From NCBI GenBank assembly GCA_964449895.1, contig CAYVBY010000009.1, positions 35,940 to 99,939 on the forward strand: DNA of 64,000 bases, read 5' to 3'. The position numbers and the translations under genes are program-made. Of the stretch, positions 25,206 to 34,120 are shown one piece after another (the stretch's first letter is position 1; each line of letters begins with the position of its first letter). This DNA comes from Intestinibacter sp964449895. GTDB taxonomy: Bacteria; Bacillota; Clostridia; Peptostreptococcales; Peptostreptococcaceae. The notes under the pieces were generated by a model, which was given only the letters and a program-made list of their open reading frames with translations, was not told the DNA's origin and searched no databases.

Positions 25206-26528
25206 TTGAAAAGACTTAAACCTTTAGCAATATTAGTAATTATTTTTATAATGGTTCAAAGTAATATAGTATTAGCTTTTGATTTAAATAAAAAAATTAA
25301 TAAAAATGTGTATATAAACAATATAGAATTATCAGGACTTACTATGGAGGAAGCGAAAGAAAAATTACTTTATCATGTTAATGAAAATAGATATTTTGTA
25401 TTAAGTTATGAAAATAAAGAAATACTAATAGATAAAAATATATTAGGAGTAGAATATGAAATCGATGATTTAGTAAAAGATGCTTATAATGTAGGAAGGG
25501 ATCGAGATGTAATTTCTAATATAAAAACTAAAGTAAGTTTAAGTAAAGGAAACAAAATAGTTATACCATTAAGTTATAAATATAATATAAAAAATATAGA
25601 TAAATTAATAGAAGATTGTAACAAAGATATATATGTAAATCCAATTGATGCAACTATACAGATTGTAGATGGTGAAATTTCTATTACAAAAGAAACATAT
25701 GGAAAAAAATTAGATAAGTCAAAATTAAAAAGAGATATAATCTACAATATAAAAAATTTAAACTCAAGTGATATTAAAGCATGTATAGAAATTTTAAGTC
25801 CAAAATATAAATACGATGAGCTAAAAAAAATAGATACTGTTTTAGGAACATTTGAGACTTATTTTAATAGTTCAAATAAAAATAGAGTCAATAATATAGA
25901 AGTTGCAGCATTAGCTACAAGTAATTTAATTATTGGTCAAAATGAGCGTTTTTCTTTCAATAATGCATTAAAAAACATTAGAAAAAATTTAAAAGAAGCA
26001 CCAATTATAAAAAACGGAAAAACTGACAAAGGATTAGGTGGAGGAATATGTCAGGTTTCTACGACTATCTATAATGCTGCTTTATATTCTAATATGAATA
26101 TAATCGAGGTAAATAATCATTCTATTCCAAGTTTGTATATTACAAAGGGAAGAGATGCAACAGTATCTGATGGTTATTTAGATTTTATATTTGAAAATAA
26201 AAACCAAACTCCAATACTAATATATAATCAAGTTTTAAATAATAAAATTGTATCAAGCATATATGGAAGTATAGAAGATAAAAAAGATATCGAAATAGAA
26301 ACTAAAATCGTTAAAGTATTAAAAAATAAACAAATTTGTAAAAATGATTACAATTTAAAAAATGGATTAAAAATAATTGAACAAAAGGGAAGATTAGGAT
26401 ATAGTGTAAATACTTTTCGCATATACAAAGAAAATCAAAAGATTATAAAAAAAGAATTAATAAATACTAGTTATTATCCGCCTTGTGATGAAATTATAAA
26501 AAAAGGAGTTAAAGCAACGGAAGATTAA
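25206..26528 (+). CDS. VanW family protein, exported
   Basis: A signal peptide (LKPLAILVIIFIMVQSNIVLA) is followed by peptidoglycan-binding-4-like repeats (about residues 60-210) and a VanW domain with LGTFETYFNSSNKNRVNN, FSFNNAL, and GLGGGICQVSTTIYNAALYSN. VanW proteins are often linked to vancomycin-resistance clusters, but chromosomal forms with this architecture are common in clostridia and their role is not known. The ATG at 25197 abuts AAAGGG with no spacer; the TTG at 25206 has about 10 nt spacing and is preferred, though this is uncertain. Confidence 0.85.
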   Translation: MKRLKPLAILVIIFIMVQSNIVLAFDLNKKINKNVYINNIELSGLTMEEAKEKLLYHVNENRYFVLSYENKEILIDKNILGVEYEIDDLVKDAYNVGRDRDVISNIKTKVSLSKGNKIVIPLSYKYNIKNIDKLIEDCNKDIYVNPIDATIQIVDGEISITKETYGKKLDKSKLKRDIIYNIKNLNSSDIKACIEILSPKYKYDELKKIDTVLGTFETYFNSSNKNRVNNIEVAALATSNLIIGQNERFSFNNALKNIRKNLKEAPIIKNGKTDKGLGGGICQVSTTIYNAALYSNMNIIEVNNHSIPSLYITKGRDATVSDGYLDFIFENKNQTPILIYNQVLNNKIVSSIYGSIEDKKDIEIETKIVKVLKNKQICKNDYNLKNGLKIIEQKGRLGYSVNTFRIYKENQKIIKKELINTSYYPPCDEIIKKGVKATED

Positions 26529-26652
26529 CTAAATCAAACTTTAAAATAATAGTTTTTTTGGTATAATATAAATTGGATTTATAATTTTATAATTATTTGA
26601 TGTAAATATTAACAAATAAAAATATTAAATAAGGGAAAATAAGGAGAAAAAA

Positions 26653-27123
26653 ATGGCGTTAAATGTTGTATTAGTAGAACCTGAAATACCTCAAAATACT
26701 GGAAATATAATAAGAACTTGTGCAAACACAGGTGCCACTTTACATTTAATAAGACCTTTAGGATTTTCATTAAAGGATAAATACTTAAAAAGATGTGGAT
26801 TAGATTATTGGGATATTTCAGATATAAAATATTATGATAGCTTTGAAGAATTACAAAGTAAATATCCAGATTCAAAGTTCTTTTATTCAACAACAAAAAC
26901 TAATAAAGCACACTCAGATATGGAGTTTGAAGATGGATGTTTTTTAGTATTTGGAAAAGAAACAAAAGGATTACCGGAACCTTTATTACATGCAAATAAA
27001 GAAACTTGCATGAGAATACCTATGTTAGATTTAGAAAAAGCTAGATCTTTAAATTTATCAAACTCTGTAGCAATAGTAGTATATGAAGCTTTAAGACAAA
27101 TTGGGTATCCAGGTATGAGATAA
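26653..27123 (+). CDS. trmL: tRNA (cytidine/uridine-34-2'-O)-methyltransferase TrmL
   Basis: SPOUT methyltransferase of 156 residues that modifies the wobble base of tRNA-Leu. Visible are EPEIPQNTGNIIRTCANTG at the start, FGKETKGLP, and the C-terminal knot RIPMLDLEKARSLNLSNSVAIVVYEALRQ. The length equals that of E. coli TrmL. AAGGAG lies before the ATG. It is followed at 25 nt by the DegV gene. Confidence 0.93.
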   Translation: MALNVVLVEPEIPQNTGNIIRTCANTGATLHLIRPLGFSLKDKYLKRCGLDYWDISDIKYYDSFEELQSKYPDSKFFYSTTKTNKAHSDMEFEDGCFLVFGKETKGLPEPLLHANKETCMRIPMLDLEKARSLNLSNSVAIVVYEALRQIGYPGMR

Positions 27124-27148
27124 TAAATTTTAAAAAAGGAGTTTAACT

Positions 27149-27994
27149 ATGGGTAAGATAAAAATAATTTGCGATAGTATGGCAGATTTGACTGAAGAAC
27201 AAGTTGAAAAATACGATATAGAAGTTTTACCATTAACAGTAATATTAGATGATAAAGAATATAGAGATGGAATAGATATTGATTTAGATGAATTTTATAA
27301 TATATTAGAAGAAAAGAAAATATATCCAAAAACTTCTCAAATAACTTATGGTCAATTCAAAGAAGCCTTTGATAAGTATGTAGCTGAAGGAAGAACTATT
27401 TTTTATATAGCATCATCAGCAAGTGCTACTGGAACATATCAAAGTGCAGTAATGGCTAAAAATGACACAGAAGGGGATATATATTTATATGACGCAAGCT
27501 CTTTAACTTTTGGAGCAGGAATTACAGTATTAACAGCGGCTAGACTAATAGAAGAAGGCGTTTCTATAGAAGATACAATGTTACAATTAGATAAGTTAAA
27601 AGAAAATATGAACATAATATTTGCTGTTGATTCATTAACACACCTTCAAAAAGGTGGAAGAATATCTTCAACAAAGGCATTAATGGGTAATATCTTAAAT
27701 ATAAAACCTATATGTGAAGTTAAAGATGGATTAGTAGTTCAATTAGGACAAGTAAGAGGTAAGAAAAATATAATCGGCAAATTAATTGAATTTACTGATG
27801 AAATTATTAAAGATAATCTTAATGATGAAGTTATATGTATTGGATATATGAACAATCAAAAAGAAAAAGAAAAATTAGAAGAAGTTATAAAAGAAAAATA
27901 CAATCCTAAAAGGATAATAACTTTTAAAATAGGTTCTTGTATAGGAGCACATTCAGGACCAGGTGTCTTAGGCATTGTAACTTTTAAAAAGTAA
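27149..27994 (+). CDS. DegV family fatty-acid-binding protein
   Basis: The 281-residue protein starts with IICDSMADLTEEQVEKYDIEVLPL and contains SSASATGTYQSA, DSLTHLQKGGRIS and a final GAHSGPGVLGIV, all DegV hallmarks. DegV/FakB proteins bind a single fatty acid and, with FakA kinase, feed exogenous fatty acids into phospholipid synthesis. No fakA is present here. AAGGAG precedes the ATG, and a terminator follows, so trmL and this gene form a two-gene unit. Confidence 0.92.
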   Translation: MGKIKIICDSMADLTEEQVEKYDIEVLPLTVILDDKEYRDGIDIDLDEFYNILEEKKIYPKTSQITYGQFKEAFDKYVAEGRTIFYIASSASATGTYQSAVMAKNDTEGDIYLYDASSLTFGAGITVLTAARLIEEGVSIEDTMLQLDKLKENMNIIFAVDSLTHLQKGGRISSTKALMGNILNIKPICEVKDGLVVQLGQVRGKKNIIGKLIEFTDEIIKDNLNDEVICIGYMNNQKEKEKLEEVIKEKYNPKRIITFKIGSCIGAHSGPGVLGIVTFKK

Positions 27995-28012
27995 TTACAT
28001 ATTTTGAATATT

Positions 28013-28060
28013 AAAAAGTGTTTTTTAAATAATAAAAATTATTTTTAAGACACTTTTTTT
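28013..28060 (+). terminator. Terminator after the DegV gene
   Basis: AAAAAGTGT and ACACTTTTT arms with an A/T-rich upper stem, followed by T. Confidence 0.75.
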
Positions 28061-28191
28061 ATAACATATAGGAAATTATATTCATTTAAAATTGTGGATA
28101 ATTATCTCAAAATATATGAATTAAAAAATAAAAAATAGACATAATACTATATATGATGAATTCTCTAATTTAATAGAAAGGGACGATAGTA

Positions 28192-28989
28192 TTGACAATT
28201 AAGACTTTACATATAAATTACTTATCCCAGCATGATGATTTAGTTGAATTATTTTTTAATCAAAATAAGCAAACATATATTGTATGTGATGATTATTTGA
28301 GAATTTTAAGTGTAGATGTAGATATGGAAGATGAGGACACAAAAGAAGAAATAATAAATCAAATAACAGAATTAGTTTTAATAATATTAAAAAACAAAAA
28401 TTTAAAAGAATATATATGGAGAACTTTCAAAAGATTGAGTGATGATGAAAAAGAAAAGGTATATAGAGAAGCTGAATTTTTACTAGACAAAAAAGAACCA
28501 TTTATAATAAACACTATTTATAACAAATTGCTTGAATTGATTGATACAGAGAATTCTTTTAATATAGATGGTTTTTTTAGATTTAGAATGAGAGATTTTA
28601 TGATCTATATATCGATTATAAGTGATATTGCATTTGAGGAATATTTAATAAAAAGGGATAAAAATCAATTTGTAAATACATTAAAATATTTTATAGAATC
28701 TCAAGAGAGTAAATTTGATTTACTCATAATACATATAATGAAAGATGGAAGTTTTAAATTTTATGATAGATTTGGAGTAGAAGTAAAAAATAACGGTAAC
28801 GAAGAACTAATAAAAATGATTATAAAAGAAGATTTAAATTATGAAGATTTTTTAATAAGTGCCTTATTGACTTTATGTCCAAAGAGAATAGAAATAATAG
28901 ATGATTTAAAAAATAAAATTTCTGAAGAAATAATAGAAAATGTAAAAGTTATATTTGAAGAAAATGTAAAAATTATATCTAGACAATAA
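28192..28989 (+). CDS. ytxC: YtxC-like sporulation protein
   Basis: The 265-residue protein is acidic and helical. It is assigned to the YtxC family from its overall composition, the segment FNIDGFFRFRMRDFMIYI and its place directly upstream of thrS, which is conserved in clostridia. The start is TTG with AAAGGGA 8 nt upstream. YtxC proteins are linked to sporulation but their biochemical role is unknown. Contact with neighbours is not suggested by any motif. Assignment rests partly on context. Confidence 0.75.
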   Translation: MTIKTLHINYLSQHDDLVELFFNQNKQTYIVCDDYLRILSVDVDMEDEDTKEEIINQITELVLIILKNKNLKEYIWRTFKRLSDDEKEKVYREAEFLLDKKEPFIINTIYNKLLELIDTENSFNIDGFFRFRMRDFMIYISIISDIAFEEYLIKRDKNQFVNTLKYFIESQESKFDLLIIHIMKDGSFKFYDRFGVEVKNNGNEELIKMIIKEDLNYEDFLISALLTLCPKRIEIIDDLKNKISEEIIENVKVIFEENVKIISRQ

Positions 28990-29038
28990 ATATTTAAAAA
29001 TTTTATATTTTATATAAAAATTTTGTTTAATATTAAGC

Positions 29039-29067
29039 TTGAATGATTTTTGACTATCTGATATAAT
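29039..29067 (+). promoter_or_regulatory. Promoter of the thrS leader
   Basis: TTGAAT at 29039-29044 and TATAAT at 29062-29067 with 17 bp between them. The transcript would start at about 29074, just upstream of the T-box. Confidence 0.7.
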
Positions 29068-29074
29068 CTATGTC

Positions 29075-29336
29075 ATAATAAAAATTATTATATTTTGCTA
29101 TGAAGAGGAAAAGTAAGCTAGAATCTATTTTAACAGAGAGTAGGGTCTTTGGCTGTGAACCTTATAAAATAATCAAGTTGAAAACTACCTTGGAGCGGAA
29201 CTTATTAGCATTAGATGTGAAAGTGTTCGGTTGACTACCTTATAGTCATCAAGAGGATTTATTTATACAAATAAATCAACTTGGGTGGAACCACGAAATA
29301 ACACTCGTCCCAATTTTTTAGGGACGAGTTTTTTTA
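29075..29336 (+). ncRNA. T-box leader (threonine) of thrS
   Basis: The leader shows a stem I with AGAGAGTAGGGTCTTTGGCTG, the T-box GGGTGGAACCACG at 29283-29295 and an intrinsic terminator at 29303-29336. Alignment with the pheS leader in this window places the specifier at 29184-29186, reading ACU (Thr), followed by A and CCTTGGAG. The bulge UGGA can pair with a U-CCA end; tRNA-Thr normally has U73. Uncharged tRNA-Thr should favour the antiterminator and so switch on thrS. Confidence 0.92.
29303..29336 (+). terminator. T-box terminator of the thrS leader
   Basis: ACTCGTCCC and GGGACGAGT stem with a T-run, competing with the antiterminator of the T-box. Confidence 0.9.
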
Positions 29337-29394
29337 TTTTAAGGATTAATTACAAACTTAAATTTATTTTGATATAAAATACAGGAGGAACAAA

Positions 29395-31314
29395 ATGATT
29401 AAAGTTACATTAAAAGATGGTTCAATAAAAGAATTTGAAGGCAATATATCAGTATTAGATATTGCAAAATCAATTAGTGAAGGTTTAGCTAGAGCTGTTG
29501 TTGCAGCTTCAGTTAATGGTGAGACAGTAGGTCTTGATTATGAAGTAAGTGAAGACTGTGAGTTAAATTTATTTAAATTTGAAGATAAAGAAGGAAAAGA
29601 TGTATTTAGACATACATCAGCTCATATATTAGCTCAAGCTTTAAAAAGATTATATCCAGATGTAAAACTTGCTATAGGACCAAGTATAGAAAATGGATTC
29701 TATTATGATATAGATTTAGAAGAAAGAATAACTGAAGATGATTTAGCTAAAATAGAAGCTGAAATGAAAAAAATAGCTAAAGAAGATTTAAAATTAGAAA
29801 GATTTGAACTTCCAAAAGAAGAAGCTTTAAAATGGGCTAAAGATAATGGAGAAATATACAAAGTTGAATTAATAGAAGAATTACCAGAAGGTGAAGTAAT
29901 ATCATTCTACAAACAAGGTGATTTCACTGACTTATGTAGAGGACCACATCTTCCATCAACTAAAAAAGTTAAAGCTATAAAATTATTAAGTGTTGCAGGT
30001 GCTTATTGGCGTGGAGATGAAAAGAACAAAATGCTTCAAAGAATTTATGGTATTTCTTTTGAAAAAAATAAAGATTTAGAAGAATATCTACATTTAATGG
30101 AAGAAGCTAAGAAGAGAGACCATAGAAAATTAGGTAAAGAATTAGGATTATTTATAATACCAGATGAAGGACCAGGATTCCCATTATTTATGCCAAAAGG
30201 TATGGATCTTAAAAATACATTATTAGAATTCTGGAGACAAGTTCATAGAGAAGCTGGATATGTTGAAATAGAAACTCCAATAATATTAAATAGAAGTTTA
30301 TGGGAAACTTCAGGACACTGGTATCATTACAAAGAAAACATGTACACTGTACAAATAGATGAACAAGATTACGCTATAAAACCAATGAACTGCCCAGGTG
30401 GATTAATTTACTATAACCACAAACCACACTCTTATAGAGATTTCCCAATGAGAGTTGCAGAACTTGGTAGAGTTCACAGACATGAATTATCAGGTGCTTT
30501 ACATGGTCTTATGAGAGTTAGAGCATTTACTCAAGATGATGCGCATATATTCATGTTACCAGAACAAATAAAAGACGAAATAATCGGTGTTGTAAGACTT
30601 ATAGACAGTGTTTACAAAGTATTTGGATTTGATTATTCAATAGAATTATCTACTAGACCAGAAGATTCTATGGGTACTGATGAAGAATGGGAAACAGCTG
30701 AAAATGGATTAAAAAATGCTCTAGAATTCTTAGGATTACCTTATGAAATAAATGAAGGTGATGGAGCATTCTATGGACCAAAAATAGACTTCCACTTAAG
30801 AGACTGCTTAGGAAGAACATGGCAATGTGGTACTATCCAATTAGATATGCAATTACCACAAAGATTTGATGCTACTTATGTAGGTCAAGATGGTGAAAAA
30901 CATAGACCAGTTATGATACACAGAGTTTTATTAGGTAGTATAGAAAGATTTATAGGAATATTAATAGAACATTATGCTGGTAAATTCCCAGTTTGGATAG
31001 CTCCAACTCAAGTTAAAATACTTCCTATATCTGATAAATTCAATGCTTATGCTCAAGAAGTTAAAGATGCTTTATTTGCTAAAGGTTTAAGAGTTGAAAT
31101 AGACGACAGAGCAGAAAAAATAGGATTCAAAATAAGAGAAGCTCAATTAGAAAAAGTTCCTTACATGCTAGTTGTAGGTGAAAAAGAAGTTGAAGCAAAA
31201 GCTGTTTCAGTTAGATCTAGAGATAAAGGTGAAATGGGTAGCTTAGCATTAGATGAATTTGTAGCTATGATATGCAAAGAAGTTGAAGATAAAGTTAATG
31301 TAATTCAAAACTAA
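29395..31314 (+). CDS. thrS: Threonyl-tRNA synthetase
   Basis: Class II synthetase of 639 residues. Order: TGS domain (residues 1-60), editing domain with HTSAHILAQALKRLYP, the catalytic core with motif 2 region RVAELGRVHRHELSGALHGLMRVRAFTQDDAH and motif 3 HRVLLGSIERFIGILIEHYAG, then the anticodon-binding domain. AGGAGGAAC precedes the ATG. It charges tRNA-Thr and is controlled by the T-box upstream. Full length and intact. Confidence 0.97.
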   Translation: MIKVTLKDGSIKEFEGNISVLDIAKSISEGLARAVVAASVNGETVGLDYEVSEDCELNLFKFEDKEGKDVFRHTSAHILAQALKRLYPDVKLAIGPSIENGFYYDIDLEERITEDDLAKIEAEMKKIAKEDLKLERFELPKEEALKWAKDNGEIYKVELIEELPEGEVISFYKQGDFTDLCRGPHLPSTKKVKAIKLLSVAGAYWRGDEKNKMLQRIYGISFEKNKDLEEYLHLMEEAKKRDHRKLGKELGLFIIPDEGPGFPLFMPKGMDLKNTLLEFWRQVHREAGYVEIETPIILNRSLWETSGHWYHYKENMYTVQIDEQDYAIKPMNCPGGLIYYNHKPHSYRDFPMRVAELGRVHRHELSGALHGLMRVRAFTQDDAHIFMLPEQIKDEIIGVVRLIDSVYKVFGFDYSIELSTRPEDSMGTDEEWETAENGLKNALEFLGLPYEINEGDGAFYGPKIDFHLRDCLGRTWQCGTIQLDMQLPQRFDATYVGQDGEKHRPVMIHRVLLGSIERFIGILIEHYAGKFPVWIAPTQVKILPISDKFNAYAQEVKDALFAKGLRVEIDDRAEKIGFKIREAQLEKVPYMLVVGEKEVEAKAVSVRSRDKGEMGSLALDEFVAMICKEVEDKVNVIQN

Positions 31315-31374
31315 TAAAAATAAAACTGTGATAAGTTTAGTATATTTTAAAAAATATAGATTTAAAATAACAAA

Positions 31375-31412
31375 TAAAAAAGATCTCATATAGTATATGG
31401 GATCTTTTTTTA
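31375..31412 (+). terminator. Terminator between thrS and the FtsH-like gene
   Basis: AAAAAAGATC and GATCTTTTTT arms with an upper CATA/TATG stem. A and T runs on both sides make it usable from both directions. Confidence 0.8.
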
Positions 31413-31448
31413 TATATAATTTGATGTTTTAATTATAGTAAAAATATA

Positions 31449-32852
31449 TTAATTTGCTGCTTCTTTTCTAATTAAATCTTCTAATTCGTCGCAAGTCATA
31501 GTTTCATTTTCAAATAAGAAGTTGGAAACTATATGTAAGTCGTGAATGTTTTCCTTTAGAAGATTTAATGTGTTGTTGTAGCAGCTGTTTACAATATAGT
31601 TTATTTCCTTTTGAATATCTTTAGATAAAAATGATTTTGTATTTTTATCGATTGTTATAAGCCCTAATCGACTCATACCATAGTCACATACCATATTAGT
31701 TGCAATATCTGTAACCTTTTGTAAGTCATCTTTAGCGCCAGTAGATTGATGGTCAAAAATTAATTCTTCTGCAGCTTTACCAGCTAGTAAAATTTGCATT
31801 TTTGATATCAATTCTGTTTTGGTGTATATGTATCTATCTTCATCTGGAAGTTGAAGTACATATCCTAAAGCCTCTCCTCTAGGTATTATAGATATCTTTT
31901 GTATTTTACATAAGTTTAAAAGGTTGCTAACAAGAGCATGTCCCGCTTCATGATAAGATACAATTTTCTTTTCTTTTTCAATTAAAACAGAACTTTTAGA
32001 TTCCACACCTGCGATAACTCTTTCAAGAGCTTTATCAAAATGTTCAGATGTTATAAAGTCACTTTGTTCTCGTACTGCAAATATGGCAGCCTCATTAGCT
32101 ATATTAGCTAAATGTGCACCATTAAATCCATGGGTTTTTTTAGCTAATATATCTAAGTCTACAGATTTATCTAATGGTTTGTTGTTAGTATGAACTTTTA
32201 AAATTTCGTATCTAGTACGCACATTTGGAGAACTTATATGAACATGTCTATCAAATCGTCCGGGTCTTAAAAGTGCATCGTCTAGAAGGTCAAGTCTATT
32301 AGTTGCTCCTATTATTATGACATTGGAGTCTTTATTAAAACCGTCCATTTCTACTAATAGTTGGTTTAATGTTTGGTCCTTTTCGTTATTGCTTTCTAAG
32401 TGACGTTTAGCTCCTATAGCGTCTATTTCATCTATAAAAATAATACTTGGAGCTTCTTTTCTTGCTCTTTCAAATAAAGTTCTGACTCTTTTGGCACCTA
32501 CGCCTACATATTTTTCGACGAATTCAGATCCAGTAACATTGAAAAAAGATGAATTAGTCTCACCAGCTACAGCAGATGCCAATAAAGTTTTACCAGTTCC
32601 AGGAGGGCCGTAAAATAAAATACCCTTGGGAATTTTTGCACCCATTTTTTGATATTTGGTTGGATTTTTCATAAAATCTACAACTTCAAATAATTCTTCT
32701 TTTATTTCATCGAGACCAGCTACATCTCTAAATGTAGTTTTAGGTTTTGCGCCTAAGGATGCTTCATCTGTACAATCTTTTTCTAGTTTTGTTTGTACAA
32801 AGGCTGGAACAGGGTTATTAAGTTTTTTGAAAAAATTGTTAAGTAAGTTCAT
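31449..32852 (-). CDS. FtsH-like AAA+ metalloprotease without membrane segments
   Basis: The 467-residue protein has the AAA+ core with Walker A GPPGTGKT (82-89), Walker B IIFIDE (137-142), the pore FVGVGAKRVR-type region (YVGVGAKRVR) and the second region of homology GATNRLDLLDDALLRPGRFDRH. The M41 protease domain has H301-E-A-G-H305 and a third ligand at about D376 (GAKDDLQ). Normal FtsH has about 600-650 residues with two N-terminal membrane helices; here the N-terminus is only about 40 polar residues. It should be a soluble or peripheral protease. GAGGTG lies 7 nt before the ATG. It is convergent with thrS. Substrate unknown. Confidence 0.9.
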   Translation of the reverse strand: MNLLNNFFKKLNNPVPAFVQTKLEKDCTDEASLGAKPKTTFRDVAGLDEIKEELFEVVDFMKNPTKYQKMGAKIPKGILFYGPPGTGKTLLASAVAGETNSSFFNVTGSEFVEKYVGVGAKRVRTLFERARKEAPSIIFIDEIDAIGAKRHLESNNEKDQTLNQLLVEMDGFNKDSNVIIIGATNRLDLLDDALLRPGRFDRHVHISSPNVRTRYEILKVHTNNKPLDKSVDLDILAKKTHGFNGAHLANIANEAAIFAVREQSDFITSEHFDKALERVIAGVESKSSVLIEKEKKIVSYHEAGHALVSNLLNLCKIQKISIIPRGEALGYVLQLPDEDRYIYTKTELISKMQILLAGKAAEELIFDHQSTGAKDDLQKVTDIATNMVCDYGMSRLGLITIDKNTKSFLSKDIQKEINYIVNSCYNNTLNLLKENIHDLHIVSNFLFENETMTCDELEDLIRKEAAN

Positions 32853-33081
32853 AATTTTACACCTCAGGTAATAGAATTTTAATTTATTTTATTTTTTCCA
32901 ATGATGAGAAGTTTTATTATGATTTTGCAAAAAAATAAACTATGTAAACTAAGATGTCATAAAGTAAGTATATCCATCTTTATATTTATTATTCTAAAAA
33001 TATAAAATTCAGTAAAAATGAACATTAATAAAAAAGATATCATATTATATGTTGTATGAAATAAAAAAATAAAAAAATTAG
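32853..33081. other. Spacer between the FtsH-like gene and the infC promoter
   Basis: AT-rich, no convincing ORF or RNA structure seen. It should hold the promoter of the minus-strand FtsH-like gene, which I could not place. Confidence 0.4.
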
Positions 33082-33110
33082 TTGACATATTTAAATAAAA
33101 AGAGTAAAAT
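33082..33110 (+). promoter_or_regulatory. Promoter of the infC-rpmI-rplT operon
   Basis: TTGACA (33082-33087) and TAAAAT (33105-33110), spacing 17 bp. Confidence 0.8.
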
Positions 33111-33116
33111 ATATGA

Positions 33117-33296
33117 GGTAAGAAAGTTAAAGCATAAAACAAGAAGAAGTTCATTCTCACCTTACGACGAAGGTTAGTAAGGTTAATATAAGTTTAACCA
33201 TATATTATATGTGGGTTTAATTTTGATGACTTATAGCGGATGGATTTGTTCATTCGCTTTTTATTTTATATAAAAATAAAATGGAGGTGTCCTACT
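33117..33296 (+). ncRNA. Ribosomal L20-type leader with attenuator
   Basis: The leader begins after the promoter and contains TTCTCACCTTACGACGAAGG, with ACCTTAC pairing to GTAAGGT. It ends in a terminator at 33235-33265. This is the expected form of the autoregulatory leader upstream of infC-rpmI-rplT in Firmicutes, where L20 binding triggers early termination. The assignment rests on sequence resemblance and position. Confidence 0.75.
33235..33265 (+). terminator. Attenuator in the infC leader
   Basis: GCGGATGGA pairs with TTCATTCGC (two G-T pairs), loop TTTG, then T-rich sequence. Confidence 0.75.
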
Positions 33297-33806
33297 ATTA
33301 GCAAAGAATTAGCAATCAATGATCAAATAAGAGATAAAGAACTAAGAATAATCTCTGAAACTGGAGAACAACTTGGAATAATGTCTGCCAGAGAAGCTCA
33401 AATATTAGCCAATGGAAAAAACTTAGATTTAGTTAAAATTTCTCCTAACGCTAAACCACCAGTTTGTAAAATAATGGACTATGGAAAGTACAAATATGAA
33501 CAAACTAGAAAAGAAAAAGAAGCTAAGAAAAAACAAAAGACAATATCTATTAAGGAAATAAGATTAAGACCAGGTATTGAATCAAATGATTTAAATACTA
33601 AAGCAAATAATGCTATCAAATTCCTTAAAAAAGGCGACAAAGTAAAAGTAGAACTTCGTTTTAGAGGTAGAGAATTAGGACATAAAGATATTGGTAAAGA
33701 AGTAATGCTTAAATTCATAGAAATAGTTAAAGAGTTTGGTGAACCAGTGAAAGCCCCTGCTTTTGAAGGGAATAACATGGTTGTAATTATAGATCCAAAA
33801 AAATAA
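33297..33806 (+). CDS. infC: Translation initiation factor IF-3, AUU start
   Basis: Residues after the start read SKELAINDQIRDKELRIISE, the standard N-terminus of IF-3, and the C-terminal domain holds FRGRELGHKDIGKEVMLKF. GGAGGTG lies 7 nt upstream of ATT at 33297. No ATG, GTG or TTG lies nearby at proper spacing; the in-frame ATG at 33240 lies inside the leader terminator and has no ribosome binding site. The AUU start is a known trait of infC and permits self-control by IF-3, which rejects this codon. 169 residues, normal length. First gene of infC-rpmI-rplT. Confidence 0.93.
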   Translation: MSKELAINDQIRDKELRIISETGEQLGIMSAREAQILANGKNLDLVKISPNAKPPVCKIMDYGKYKYEQTRKEKEAKKKQKTISIKEIRLRPGIESNDLNTKANNAIKFLKKGDKVKVELRFRGRELGHKDIGKEVMLKFIEIVKEFGEPVKAPAFEGNNMVVIIDPKK

Positions 33807-33853
33807 ACAAGAAATAGATTTTATTGACGATTAACTGAGAGGAGGAAGTTATC

Positions 33854-34048
33854 ATGCCAAAAATGAAAACTCATAGAGGAGCAGCAAAAAGACTTAGAAA
33901 AACAGGAAGCGGAAAATTAAAAAGAAATAAAGCTTATAAAAGTCATATATTAACTAAAAAATCTCCAAAAACTAAAATGAACTTAAGAAAATCTGCTATA
34001 GTTAGCGATGGAGATGCTAAGAGAATAGCTCAATTATTACCATACTAA
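33854..34048 (+). CDS. rpmI: Ribosomal protein L35 (bL35)
   Basis: The 64-residue basic protein begins PKMKTHRGAAKRLRKTGSGKLKR, the conserved bL35 signature, and ends with AKRIAQLLPY. GAGGAGG precedes the ATG. It is a component of the large subunit, in the infC operon. Confidence 0.97.
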   Translation: MPKMKTHRGAAKRLRKTGSGKLKRNKAYKSHILTKKSPKTKMNLRKSAIVSDGDAKRIAQLLPY

Positions 34049-34120
34049 GAACTAATCAGAACGGATTAGAAAAAACATACAAACTAAAAAAATATTAAAT
34101 AACATAAGGAGGTCATGAAC

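Noticed and set aside
25197..26528. Vancomycin-resistance operon suggested by the VanW protein
   Set aside because: No vanS/R, ligase or dehydrogenase genes lie nearby; VanW proteins of this type are ordinary in clostridia.
33240..33296. N-terminal extension of IF-3 from an ATG at 33240
   Set aside because: It runs through the leader terminator, has no ribosome binding site and does not resemble any IF-3. The ATT at 33297 has a perfect site.
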